This document shows positions 16,957 to 25,119 of a DNA stretch of 64,000 nt, piece by piece (the first letter of the stretch is position 1; each line of letters starts with the position of its first letter). The notes under the pieces were generated by a model. It was not told where the DNA came from. It saw nothing but the letters and a program-made list of their open reading frames with translations, and ran no database searches. This stretch comes from Roseiarcus sp963823165 (lineage in GTDB: Bacteria; Pseudomonadota; Alphaproteobacteria; Rhizobiales; Beijerinckiaceae): contig CAWGKV010000001.1 in assembly GCA_963823165.1 (NCBI GenBank), positions 558,001-622,000 of the forward strand, in the 5' to 3' direction. Made by a program: the position numbers and the translations under genes.

Positions 16957-17726
16957 CACATCGCCTCCGGATAGGCGCGCTGCAGGAACTGCATAGTCGC
17001 CAGGATGTGGCCGAGGTGCTCGCTGTGCCGGCCGCTTTTTCCGCCGCGCTGGCCTCGACGCCCGGCGGGCTCCTTCAACGTGGCGCGGGCGAGGACGGCG
17101 GCGGCGGCGGCGTCGAAATCTTCGCGCAAAGTCGACGGGTCGACGCCGAAGCCCGAGGCGGCGACGTCGCGGTCGAGATCGTCGGCCTCGAACAGCTCCG
17201 CGACATAGGGCCAGATGTCGTCGAGCGCGGTCTGGGCCTTGACGTGGCTTTCCGCCGTGCCGTCGCCGAGGCGGATCATCCATTCGCCCGCGTGCCGCAG
17301 ATGATAGGCCATCTCGCGGCCCGAGCGCGTCGCTATCCCCGCCGTCTCGGGATCGTTCGAGCCGGCGAGCTTGCCGTAGAGAGGCGCGGCATAGGCGGAG
17401 AAGACGAGATGGCGGGCCATGGTGTCGGCGAAATTGCCGTTCGGCTGCTCGACCAGCAGCGGATTGCGATAGTCCGGCTCGGCGCGGTGGTAGGCGAGCG
17501 CGGTCTCATCCTGCTCGCCGCCCTCGAGCTCGCAGGCGCGGGTGTAGAAAGCCCGGGTCTGGCCGATAAGATCGAGGCTCAGATTGGCCATCGCGATGTC
17601 TTCCTCGAGCGTCGGGGCGCGCGACAGCCATTCGCTCATCCTGTGGCCGAGGACGAGCGTCGCGTCGCCGAGTCGGGCGAGCCAGGCGGCGCGGGGATCG
17701 GAGAAATTTTGCGCCGTCGCGCTCAC
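16953..17726 (-). CDS. paaC: Phenylacetyl-CoA epoxidase structural subunit PaaC
   Basis: A 257-residue ferritin-like subunit that pairs with PaaA and stabilises it but lacks a working di-iron site. Recognisable segments: LGHRMSEWLSRAPTLEEDIA, NLSLDLIGQTRAFYTRACE and the C-terminal HSEHLGHILATMQFLQRAYP. GTG 17726 overlaps the paaB stop and the stop overlaps paaD. A longer frame upstream reads through paaB in the wrong frame and was rejected. Confidence 0.94.
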   Translation of the reverse strand: MSATAQNFSDPRAAWLARLGDATLVLGHRMSEWLSRAPTLEEDIAMANLSLDLIGQTRAFYTRACELEGGEQDETALAYHRAEPDYRNPLLVEQPNGNFADTMARHLVFSAYAAPLYGKLAGSNDPETAGIATRSGREMAYHLRHAGEWMIRLGDGTAESHVKAQTALDDIWPYVAELFEADDLDRDVAASGFGVDPSTLREDFDAAAAAVLARATLKEPAGRRGQRGGKSGRHSEHLGHILATMQFLQRAYPEAMW

Positions 17727-18010
17727 ATGTGCCCCACTTCGTCCGGGACCTCGTAGAAGGTCGGATGGCGATAGATTTTCGAGGCGGTCGGCTCGAACAT
17801 CATGTCCTTCTCGGCGGGGTCCGAGGCGACGATGGCCGACGAGGGGACGATCCAAATGGAAAGCGTCTCGCCGCGCCGGGTGTAGACGTCGCGCGCGGCC
17901 TGCAAGGCCATTTTGGCGTCGTGCGCGTGCAGCGAGCCGACATGGCGATGGGCGAGGCCGGCGCGCGGCCGGATGAACACTTCCCAAAGAGGCGTGGCGG
18001 CTTCGGTCAT
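17723..18010 (-). CDS. paaB: Phenylacetyl-CoA epoxidase subunit PaaB
   Basis: A 95-residue small subunit of the PaaABCE epoxidase. The sequence WEVFIRPRAGLAHRHVGSLH followed by DAKMALQAARDVYTRRGE and a final ASDPAEKDMMFEPTASKIYR is diagnostic for PaaB. It lies 22 bases after paaA and is coupled to paaC. Confidence 0.95.
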   Translation of the reverse strand: MTEAATPLWEVFIRPRAGLAHRHVGSLHAHDAKMALQAARDVYTRRGETLSIWIVPSSAIVASDPAEKDMMFEPTASKIYRHPTFYEVPDEVGHM

Positions 18011-18032
18011 CGTCAGGTCCTCGAAGGCGGCC

Positions 18033-19022
18033 TCAGGCGGCGCGGTCGACTTTCGCGCGCTGCTTCATGGCGTAGGCGGCGGCGGCCTCGCGCACCCAGG
18101 CGCCATCGGCCTCGACCTGCCGCCTGTGCTTCATGCGCTGGCAGTTGCACGGCCCGTCGCCCGCGACAACGCCGGCGAACTCGTCCCAGTCGATCGGGCC
18201 GTGCTCCCAGTGCCCGGTTGCCTCGTCGAAGCGAAGTTTCGGGTCGGGGATCGTGAGGCCGAGGTACTGCGCCTGCGGTACGGTCGCGTCGAGAAACTTC
18301 TGCCGCAAGCCGTCGTTCGAAAAGCGCTTGATCTTCCACTTCATCGACAGCTCGGAATGCGTGCTGTTCGAATCATGCGGCCCGAACATCATCAGCGATG
18401 GCCACCAGAAGCGGTTCAGCGCGTCCTGGGCCATCGCCCGCTGCGCGGCCGTCCCGCGGCACATCGCCACCATGATGTCGAAACCCTGCCGCTGGTGGAA
18501 CGACTCCTCCTTGCAGATGAGGACCATGGCGCGGGCGTAAGGGCCGTAGCTGCAGCGGCAGAGGGGAATCTGGTTCATGATCGCCGCGCCGTCGACCAGC
18601 CAGCCGATCGCGCCCATGTCGGCGTAATTGAGCGTCGGGTAGTTGAAGATCGAGGAATATTTCGCCCGGCCGGTGAGCAGCTGGTCGAACAGCTCTTCGC
18701 GCGCCACCCCGAGCGTCTCGGCGGCGGCGTAGAGGTAGAGGCCGTGCCCGGCCTCGTCCTGGATTTTCGCCAGGAGCTGCGCCTTGCGCTTGAGGGTCGG
18801 AGCGCGCGTCAGCCAGTTCCCCTCCGGCTGCATGCCGATGATCTCGGAATGGGCGTGCTGCGAAATCTGGCGGACGAGGGTGCGGCGGTACTGCTCCGGC
18901 ATCCAGTCGTTCGGCTCGATCTTCTCCTCGGCGTCGATGCGCGCTTGGAACGCGGCGAGCCTGGCCGGATCTTCGGCCTGGAGCGGCGTCGGGTCGTTGA
19001 CGTTCAGCGCTTGGGCATACAT
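18033..19022 (-). CDS. paaA: Phenylacetyl-CoA epoxidase catalytic subunit PaaA
   Basis: A 329-residue catalytic subunit that epoxidises the phenylacetyl-CoA ring, the committed step of aerobic phenylacetate degradation. Di-iron ligands lie in AKIQDEAGHGLYLYAAAETL and CKEESFHQRQGFDIMVAM (both EXXH), with PTLNYADMGAIGWLVDGAAI between. ATG 19022 (MYAQALNVND) is chosen over an upstream in-frame ATG at 19064 because family proteins begin close to this point. First gene of paaABCDE; the later pathway genes are not in this window. Confidence 0.95.
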   Translation of the reverse strand: MYAQALNVNDPTPLQAEDPARLAAFQARIDAEEKIEPNDWMPEQYRRTLVRQISQHAHSEIIGMQPEGNWLTRAPTLKRKAQLLAKIQDEAGHGLYLYAAAETLGVAREELFDQLLTGRAKYSSIFNYPTLNYADMGAIGWLVDGAAIMNQIPLCRCSYGPYARAMVLICKEESFHQRQGFDIMVAMCRGTAAQRAMAQDALNRFWWPSLMMFGPHDSNSTHSELSMKWKIKRFSNDGLRQKFLDATVPQAQYLGLTIPDPKLRFDEATGHWEHGPIDWDEFAGVVAGDGPCNCQRMKHRRQVEADGAWVREAAAAYAMKQRAKVDRAA

Positions 19023-19401
19023 GCGTTTCCTGTGGTCTGTCGCCCGCCCCGCAGTTGCCAACATTATGCATCAGTTTTAGCCGAAGTCAACCAAAACATG
19101 TAACATATTGCCGCAGTCCGGTCGCAGGCGCCTGCGCTTTCGCCGGGTCGATTGCGAGGGCTGTTGTGCTAAATGCCGAAGCACGACGAGACAGGATATT
19201 CTCGACCGCTGGCAGGCTTGCCTATTTCACATCCGCGACAATATCGTCCTCGCCCGCAACTTCGTTGACGGATCTGATTACGACCGGTTCCGCGCCCGGA
19301 CGCTGACGCCGGTCAGCTTTGGACGGCTCCAAAGAATCCTGCTAGCTCCTTGTCCCCCAAGAGCAGTTCCATGACCGACGGCGCAGCGGATAACGGCGAG
19401 G
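19023..19401. promoter_or_regulatory. paaA upstream region with sigma-70-like promoter
   Basis: Reading the minus strand, a TTGACT -35 box (19085-19090) and a CATAAT -10 box (19063-19068) are separated by 16 bases and placed about 40 bases before the paaA start. ACATGTAACAT lies just upstream of the -35 and could be an operator; a PaaX-type repressor is encoded at 61707. The rest of the gap up to the plus-strand arabinanase gene shows no gene. Confidence 0.55.
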
Positions 19402-20484
19402 ATGACTGAGGGGCGAGCGGTGCGACAAGCCGACGGCAAGCCAGCCGCCGAGGCGCTTCTCATCCTCCGGAGGGTCGTCGCGCGGGCGATACGCGGCCTC
19501 ACGGCCGCCTTAGCCGTCGTCGCCGGTCTTCTGGCGCTGGCGCCGCCGCTCCATGCCGCCGAGCAGCCGCGGCTCACCGGCGACACGCGCATCCACGACC
19601 CTTCCGTCATCGAGGTCGACGGCAAATTCGCCGCCTTCGGCACCGGCCGGGAGGGGCCGACCCATGGCGCAATCCTGGTCAAGACATCGCCGGACGGGGT
19701 CAACTGGACGGACGCGGGCGCGATCGGCAAGGGCGCGCCCGAATGGGCCGTGGCGGTGTTCGGCTACCTGCCGCCGACGGTCTGGGCGCCGTCGATCAGC
19801 CGGCGCGGAACCAAGTTCAGCCTCTACTATTGCCTGTCGAGCTTCGGCAGCAACCTGAGCGCCATCGGGCTTATGACCAACAACGCCTTCGACGTCGCGA
19901 AGCCCGGCGAAGGCTGGACGGATCAGGGCCTCGTCCTGAAGTCAAAGCCCGGCGACGACTTCAACGCCATCGACCCGTTTCGCATCGATCTCGCGGACGG
20001 GCGGGCGTACCTCGCCTACGGCTCGTTCTGGTCGGGGATAAAGCTTCAGGAGCTCGACCCGCAGACCGGCAAGCTCAAGCCGGACGCGCCGGTCGTCGCG
20101 CTGGCGAGCCGTCACGGCGGAGCGATCGAAGCCTCAGCGCTACTCGAGCACGCGGGAAAATTCTTTCTTTTCGTCAGCTTCGGCCAGTGCTGCAAGGGCG
20201 TGGCCTCGACCTACAACATCCGCGTCGGCCGCGCCGATCGGATCGAGGGCCCCTATCTCGACAGAGAGGGCAAGCCGATGCTCGACGGCGCCGGCTCGCT
20301 CCTGCTCGGCTCGACCGGCCGCTTCATCGGCCCAGGCGGGCAGGAGCCGGTGAAAACCCCGGAAGGCGACATGCTCGCCTACCATTATTACGACGGCGAC
20401 GCGGGCGGCGTCTCCAAGCTCGAACTTGCGCCGATCCGCTGGACTGTTGACGGCTGGCCTGCGCTCGACCCGCTGCCGAAGTAG
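19402..20484 (+). CDS. Secreted GH43-family arabinanase/arabinosidase
   Basis: A 360-residue protein. After about 30 residues comes a hydrophobic export segment (AALAVVAGLLALAPPLHAAE). The five-bladed propeller begins with DTRIHDPSVIEVDGKFAAFG, where the Asp is the general base of GH43. VWAPSISRRGTKFSLYYCLS, NAIDPFRIDLADGRAYLAYG, GGAIEASALLEHAGKFFLFV and TGRFIGPGGQ follow, matching endo-1,5-alpha-arabinanases. It probably acts outside the cytoplasm on plant arabinans. It stands alone with no sugar transporter, and the gene 20 bases downstream belongs to cobalamin synthesis. Confidence 0.82.
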   Translation: MTEGRAVRQADGKPAAEALLILRRVVARAIRGLTAALAVVAGLLALAPPLHAAEQPRLTGDTRIHDPSVIEVDGKFAAFGTGREGPTHGAILVKTSPDGVNWTDAGAIGKGAPEWAVAVFGYLPPTVWAPSISRRGTKFSLYYCLSSFGSNLSAIGLMTNNAFDVAKPGEGWTDQGLVLKSKPGDDFNAIDPFRIDLADGRAYLAYGSFWSGIKLQELDPQTGKLKPDAPVVALASRHGGAIEASALLEHAGKFFLFVSFGQCCKGVASTYNIRVGRADRIEGPYLDREGKPMLDGAGSLLLGSTGRFIGPGGQEPVKTPEGDMLAYHYYDGDAGGVSKLELAPIRWTVDGWPALDPLPK

Positions 20485-20504
20485 AGCTCATCACGGGGAC
20501 GCGG

Positions 20505-21110
20505 ATGACCGACGCCGAAGAGCGGCACAAAGCCAAGATGATCAAGCGCAAGGCGGCGCAGGATGCGGAGGTCGCCTCGAAGCCCGTTCTCGAGAAGGGG
20601 CTGCTGATCATCCACACCGGGCCGGGCAAGGGCAAATCGACCGCCGCCTTCGGGCTGGCGCTGCGCGCGCTCGGCCGTGGCTTCCGCGTCGGGGTGGTGC
20701 AGTTCATCAAGGGCGGCTGGTCGACCGGCGAGCGGACGGCGTTCGGGCGCTTCGGCGACCAGGTCGAATGGCGCACGATGGGCGAGGGTTTCACCTGGGA
20801 GACGCAGGACCGGGCGCGCGACGTCGCGGCGGCCGAGGCGGCGTGGGAAACGGCGAAGCGCATGATGGCCGACCCAGAAATCCGACTCGTGGTGCTCGAC
20901 GAGCTCAACATCGCGCTGCGCTACGACTATCTGCCGGTCGCCGACGTGATTGCGGTTTTGAGCGCCCGAAGGCCGGGCCTGCATGTCGTCGTCACGGGCA
21001 GGAACGCCAAGCCGGAGCTGATAGAGGCTGCCGACTGCGTCACCGAATTCGCCCTCGTCAAACACCATTTTGCCGCGGGCGTGCGGGCGCAGGAAGGCGT
21101 CGAGTTTTGA
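20505..21110 (+). CDS. cobO: Cob(I)yrinic acid a,c-diamide adenosyltransferase CobO
   Basis: A 201-residue enzyme that adds the 5'-deoxyadenosyl ligand to cobalt in cobalamin synthesis. The P-loop IHTGPGKGKSTAAFGLALRA, VVQFIKGGWSTGE, and LVVLDELNIALRYDYLPV are standard CobO/BtuR motifs. The C-terminus VTEFALVKHHFAAGVRAQEG is also typical. It precedes cobQ, the next-but-one step. Confidence 0.95.
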   Translation: MTDAEERHKAKMIKRKAAQDAEVASKPVLEKGLLIIHTGPGKGKSTAAFGLALRALGRGFRVGVVQFIKGGWSTGERTAFGRFGDQVEWRTMGEGFTWETQDRARDVAAAEAAWETAKRMMADPEIRLVVLDELNIALRYDYLPVADVIAVLSARRPGLHVVVTGRNAKPELIEAADCVTEFALVKHHFAAGVRAQEGVEF

Positions 21111-21207
21111 GGGGCGGGATTCGAAGCCGGGCGGCTGTAGGCGCGGCCGCTGGCCGCGTCGGGCGCGCTCATCGAGCGCGCCTACATTGGCGCCGGAGTT
21201 CGCCGCG

Positions 21208-22662
21208 TTGACCGCCCGGGCGCTCATGTTCCAGGGGACCGGATCCGACGTCGGCAAGTCGCTGATCGTCGCTGGCCTCTGCCGCCTCTACGCGCGGCGG
21301 GGCCTCAGCGTGCGGCCCTTCAAGCCCCAGAACATGTCGAACAACGCCGCGGTGACGCGCGACGGGGGCGAGATCGGCCGGGCGCAGGCGCTTCAGGCTC
21401 GCGCCTGCGGCGTCCCTGCGAGCGTCCACATGAACCCGGTGTTGCTCAAGCCGCAGAGCGAGATCGGCTCCCAGGTCGTCGTGCAGGGCCGGGTCGTCGG
21501 CGCCGCAAGAGCGCGCGAATACCAGGCGATGAAGCCGAAATTGATGGACGCCGTGCTCGACAGTTTCACGCGCCTCAAGGGAGAGGCGGACCTCGTTCTC
21601 GTCGAGGGCGCGGGCAGCGCGGCCGAGATCAATCTGCGCGACGGCGACATCGCCAACATGGGCTTCGCCCGCGCCGCCGGCTGCCCGGTCGTCCTCATCG
21701 GCGACATCGACCGAGGCGGAATTTTCGCGCAGATCCTCGGCGTCAAGGCGGCGCTCGCGCCCGACGACGCGGCGACGATCGTGGGCTTCATCGTGAACAA
21801 GTTCCGCGGCGACGCGAGCCTGTTCATGGACGGAATGGCGACCATCGAAGAGCGCACCGGCTGGCGCGCCTTCGGTCTCGCGCCCTTCCTTGCCGAGGCG
21901 GGCCGCCTGCCGGCGGAGGACGCCTTCGGGCTCGCCAACCTCAAGCCTCGCGAAGAGGCGCTTGTGACGATCGCCGTGCCGGCGCTCGCCCATATCGCCA
22001 ACTTCGACGATTTCGACCCGCTCAAGATGGAGCCCGCCGTAAAACTCGTGTTCGTGGCGGCGGGCGAGCCGCTGCCGGTCTCGGATCTCGTCATCCTGCC
22101 GGGCAGCAAGGCGACCATCGCCGACCTCGCCTTTTTCCGCCAGCAGGGCTGGGACGTCGATCTTTACGCGCATGTCCGGCGCGGCGGGCGCGTCTTCGGA
22201 ATCTGCGGCGGCTACCAGATGCTCGGGCGGCGCGTCGCCGATCCACAAGGAATCGAGGGACCGGCGGGCGCGGTCGAGGGCTTGGGCCTTCTCGACGTCG
22301 AGACGGCGCTCACGGGCGACAAAACGCTCGAACATGTCGAAGGCGAATGTGCCGTCAACGGCGCGCCCTTCGCCGGCTACGAGATGCATATCGGCCGGAC
22401 CGGCGGGCCCGATTGCGTCCGGCCCTTCCTGCGCTTTTCCGATGGGCGGACCGACGGGGCGGTGTCGGCGGACAGGCGCGTCGCCGGAGCCTATGTGCAC
22501 GGGCTCTTCGCCGACGACCGGCAGCGCGCGGCCTGGCTCGCGTCATTCAGCGCCCCGACAGGGCTGGCCTACGAAGCGACGGTCGAGCGCACGCTGGACG
22601 CGCTCGCCGACCATTTTGAAGAGCATCTCGACTGCGAGGCGATGCTCAAGGTTGCGCGATGA
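21208..22662 (+). CDS. cobQ: Cobyric acid synthase CobQ
   Basis: A 484-residue amidotransferase that amidates four side chains of adenosylcobyrinic acid diamide. The ATP-binding MFQGTGSDVGKS (residues 7-18) is followed by RPFKPQNMSNNAAVTRDGGE. The C-terminal GATase domain has Cys333 in FGICGGYQMLG and His431 in AYVHGLF. I favour TTG 21208, giving LTARALMFQGT as in relatives, over ATG 21226; the frame is open further upstream but unrelated. It ends 17 bases inside the convergent cobD gene. Confidence 0.93.
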   Translation: MTARALMFQGTGSDVGKSLIVAGLCRLYARRGLSVRPFKPQNMSNNAAVTRDGGEIGRAQALQARACGVPASVHMNPVLLKPQSEIGSQVVVQGRVVGAARAREYQAMKPKLMDAVLDSFTRLKGEADLVLVEGAGSAAEINLRDGDIANMGFARAAGCPVVLIGDIDRGGIFAQILGVKAALAPDDAATIVGFIVNKFRGDASLFMDGMATIEERTGWRAFGLAPFLAEAGRLPAEDAFGLANLKPREEALVTIAVPALAHIANFDDFDPLKMEPAVKLVFVAAGEPLPVSDLVILPGSKATIADLAFFRQQGWDVDLYAHVRRGGRVFGICGGYQMLGRRVADPQGIEGPAGAVEGLGLLDVETALTGDKTLEHVEGECAVNGAPFAGYEMHIGRTGGPDCVRPFLRFSDGRTDGAVSADRRVAGAYVHGLFADDRQRAAWLASFSAPTGLAYEATVERTLDALADHFEEHLDCEAMLKVAR

Positions 22663-23620
22663 GCGCCGCCGCCGCGAGGGCGAAACCCTGAACAAGGCAG
22701 GCGAGCCGGTAGAGTTTTAACGCGCGGCGGATGTCGGCGGCGTTCGCCTTGCGCCGGCCGTCCCCCATGAAGGCGTCGTGCACCAGCGTCTCGCCATAGA
22801 TGCGCGGTCCCGCGAGCTCGAGGCCGAGCGCGCCGGCCATGGCGGCTTCTGGCCAGCCGGCGTTGGGAGAGCGGTGTTTTCGCGCATCGCGACGCACAGT
22901 GTTCCCCGCTTCGACGGGCGAGGCGCCCGGCGAAAGCGATGCGGCGAGGACGAGCCACAGGGCGGCGAGCCGTGAGGCCGGCAGGTTCACGAGATCGTCG
23001 AGCCGAGCCGACGCCCAGCCGAAGGCGGCGTGGCGCTCGTCCTTGTGGCCGATCATGCTGTCGGCGGTGTTGACCGCCTTGTAGAGCGCCCCTCCGGTCA
23101 GCCCGCCGAGCGCGGTCCAGAAGACGGGAGCGACGACGCCGTCGGAAAAATTCTCGGCGAGACTCTCGATCGCGGCGCGCGCGACGCCGACTTCGTCGAG
23201 AACGTCCGGGTTGCGCCCGACGATCATCGCGACCGCGCGGCGTCCCTCCTCGAGCCCGCGGTCGAGGCCGTCCGCCACTGCGCGCACGTGCGCGTGCAGG
23301 CTGCGTTGCGCCGGCAGGCTCGCGGCCATGACGGCGAGGATCGCGAAGCCGAACGCGCCCAACGGCGCGAGCAGCCGCGTCGCGGCGACGCAAACGAGCG
23401 CTATGGGCGCCAGATAGGCCGCGAGCGCGAGCGCCCCGAGGGCGCGCCCGGCGGCGAAATTCATGCCCGCCCGGTTCAGCCGCTTCTCCAGCCACGCGAG
23501 CCAGGCGCCCATCCAGGTGACGGGATGGCCGATCGCGCGATAGAGAGGCGCCGGATAGCCGACGGCCGCCTCGAGCGTGAGAGCGGCGAGCGCGAGCGGC
23601 AGGGTGTGCGAAAGAAACAT
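22646..23620 (-). CDS. cobD: Adenosylcobinamide-phosphate synthase CobD/CbiB
   Basis: A 324-residue integral membrane protein that joins cobyric acid to an aminopropanol phosphate arm. Family segments: GYPAPLYRAIGHPVTWMGAW, AAIESLAENFSDGVVAPVFW, GGALYKAVNTADSMIGHKDE and FGWASARLDDLVNLPASRL. It is convergent with cobQ and divergent from cobC, whose possible upstream start would overlap it. Note that CobD in this nomenclature is CbiB, not the threonine-phosphate decarboxylase. Confidence 0.95.
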   Translation of the reverse strand: MFLSHTLPLALAALTLEAAVGYPAPLYRAIGHPVTWMGAWLAWLEKRLNRAGMNFAAGRALGALALAAYLAPIALVCVAATRLLAPLGAFGFAILAVMAASLPAQRSLHAHVRAVADGLDRGLEEGRRAVAMIVGRNPDVLDEVGVARAAIESLAENFSDGVVAPVFWTALGGLTGGALYKAVNTADSMIGHKDERHAAFGWASARLDDLVNLPASRLAALWLVLAASLSPGASPVEAGNTVRRDARKHRSPNAGWPEAAMAGALGLELAGPRIYGETLVHDAFMGDGRRKANAADIRRALKLYRLACLVQGFALAAAALIAQP

Positions 23621-23633
23621 GATCGCGGGGCGG

Positions 23634-24641
23634 ATGAACTCGGAAAGCGTTGCGGCCTTTGCCTATCACGGCGGCGCGCTCGACGTCGCCCGCCGGCTCG
23701 CGCCGGGCGCGGCTCAGCCGTGGATCGACCTGTCAACCGGAATCAATCCGCACCCCTATCCGCTTCCCGACTTCGAGCCAGGGGCGTGGACGCGGCTGCC
23801 GGCGCGCGAGGCGCTAGCCGGACTCGAGGCCGCCGCGGCGCTGCGTTACGGCGCGCCGTCCGAAGCCGTCGTCGCTGGCCCGGGCTCGCAGGCGCTGATC
23901 CAGGCGCTCGCGCGGCTCGCGCCGGGAGTGGTCGGCGTGTGGGGGCCGACCTACGGCGGCCATGCGGAGGCCTTCGCCGCGGCCGGCGCGCGGATCGTAC
24001 AGGCGGCGTCGCTCGAAGCGCTGGCGAAATCCGACGTCGCAATCGTCGTCAATCCCAACAACCCCGACGGACGGGTCGCGGGCCGCCGGGACCTGCTCGA
24101 CCTGCACGCGCGGCTCCTGCGCCGCGGTGGGCTGCTCATCGTCGATGAAGCCTTCGCCGAATTCGACGACGAGGAAAGTCTGGCGCCCTTCCTGCCGCAG
24201 ACCGGCGCCGTCATCCTGCGCTCGTTCGGCAAGACTTTTGGCCTCGCGGGCTTGAGGCTCGGCTTCGCCGTTGCTTCGCCGGACATAGGAGAGCGGCTGC
24301 GCGCCGCGCTCGGCCCCTGGCCCGTCAGCGGGCCGGCGATCGCGATCGGGACGAAGGCGCTGGCCGACCTCGACTGGACGGCCGCGATGGGCAGAAGGCT
24401 CGGCAAGGAGGCCCGGCGCCTCGACGCGCTGCTCCTGGAATTCGGCTGGCGCATCATCGGCGGAACCCGCCTCTTCCGCCTCGCCGCGCACGATGACGCA
24501 AGCGGGGCGTTCGGGCGCTTGCTGAGCGCCGGCATCCTGACCCGGCCCTTCCTCGCCAGGCCCGACCGCCTGCGCTTCGGGATTCCGGGCGAGGAGGCGC
24601 ATTGGGAAAGGCTTGCGGCGGCGATGGGCAATGGGCGATGA
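23634..24641 (+). CDS. cobC: Threonine-phosphate decarboxylase CobC
   Basis: A 335-residue class-I/II aminotransferase-fold PLP enzyme that makes aminopropanol phosphate, the linker used by CobD/CbiB. YHGGALDVARRLAPGAAQPW and DLSTGINPHPYPLP are the CobC start. The PLP lysine lies in ILRSFGKTFGLAGLRLGFAV, and NPNNPDGR and IVDEAFAEF follow the fold. ATG 23634 is chosen; ATG 23619 would overlap the divergent cobD start by two bases. The 3' end abuts the decayed higB sequence. Confidence 0.9.
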   Translation: MNSESVAAFAYHGGALDVARRLAPGAAQPWIDLSTGINPHPYPLPDFEPGAWTRLPAREALAGLEAAAALRYGAPSEAVVAGPGSQALIQALARLAPGVVGVWGPTYGGHAEAFAAAGARIVQAASLEALAKSDVAIVVNPNNPDGRVAGRRDLLDLHARLLRRGGLLIVDEAFAEFDDEESLAPFLPQTGAVILRSFGKTFGLAGLRLGFAVASPDIGERLRAALGPWPVSGPAIAIGTKALADLDWTAAMGRRLGKEARRLDALLLEFGWRIIGGTRLFRLAAHDDASGAFGRLLSAGILTRPFLARPDRLRFGIPGEEAHWERLAAAMGNGR

Positions 24642-24721
24642 CGATCAACGGCCCCTGGCGAATCTGCTTCCGGTTCGAAGACGGCGACGCTTGGGACGTC
24701 GAAATTGTTGATTATCACTGA
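24640..24721 (+). pseudogene. 3' remnant of a HigB-type toxin gene
   Basis: The 27 codons ending at 24721 read TINGPWRICFRF and EDGDAWDVEIVDYH, the conserved C-terminus of RelE/HigB-fold toxins. The upstream two thirds are missing, and cobC coding sequence directly precedes it. The toxin therefore cannot be made. Confidence 0.75.
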
Positions 24722-25041
24722 CGGAGCAGACAGATGAAACCGTCCATCCGGGTAAAATCCTGAGGCGCGAAATCGAGACGCGCGGCCTGTCGGCCAATGC
24801 GCTCACCATCGCCCTGCGTACGCCTTCAGGCCGCATCACCGATATTCTTAACGGCAAGCGGGGCGTTTCGCCCGAGACGGCGATGCGCCTCTCGCGCTAT
24901 TTCGGCAACAGCGCGCGGTTCTGGCTCAATTTGAAGACCGCGTACGAGCTCGCCGTCGCCGAGGCGGAGCTCGGCGAGCGCATCATGTCCGAGGTCACGC
25001 CGGCCGCCTCACGCGCAACGCCCTTCGCAGACTCCCGCTGA
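24721..25041 (+). pseudogene. Degenerate HigA-type XRE antitoxin
   Basis: In frame from 24721 the sequence reads VHPGKILRREIETRGLSANA, then RTPSGRITDILNGKRGVSPE, TAMRLSRYFGNSARFWLNLK and AVAEAELGERI, a full HigA helix-turn-helix of normal length. No start codon lies in this frame ahead of the domain. The ATG at 24734 is one base out of frame and hits a stop after nine codons, so a base seems to be lost near 24740. With the toxin truncated, the module looks decayed; residual antitoxin expression from a rare start cannot be excluded. Confidence 0.72.
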
Positions 25042-25119
25042 GGGAGCGCTTCCTCCCTCTCCTGTGTGCAACCGCCGACCGATGCTTGCCTTCCCCTGCC
25101 CCCGGCATGACGATTCTGC

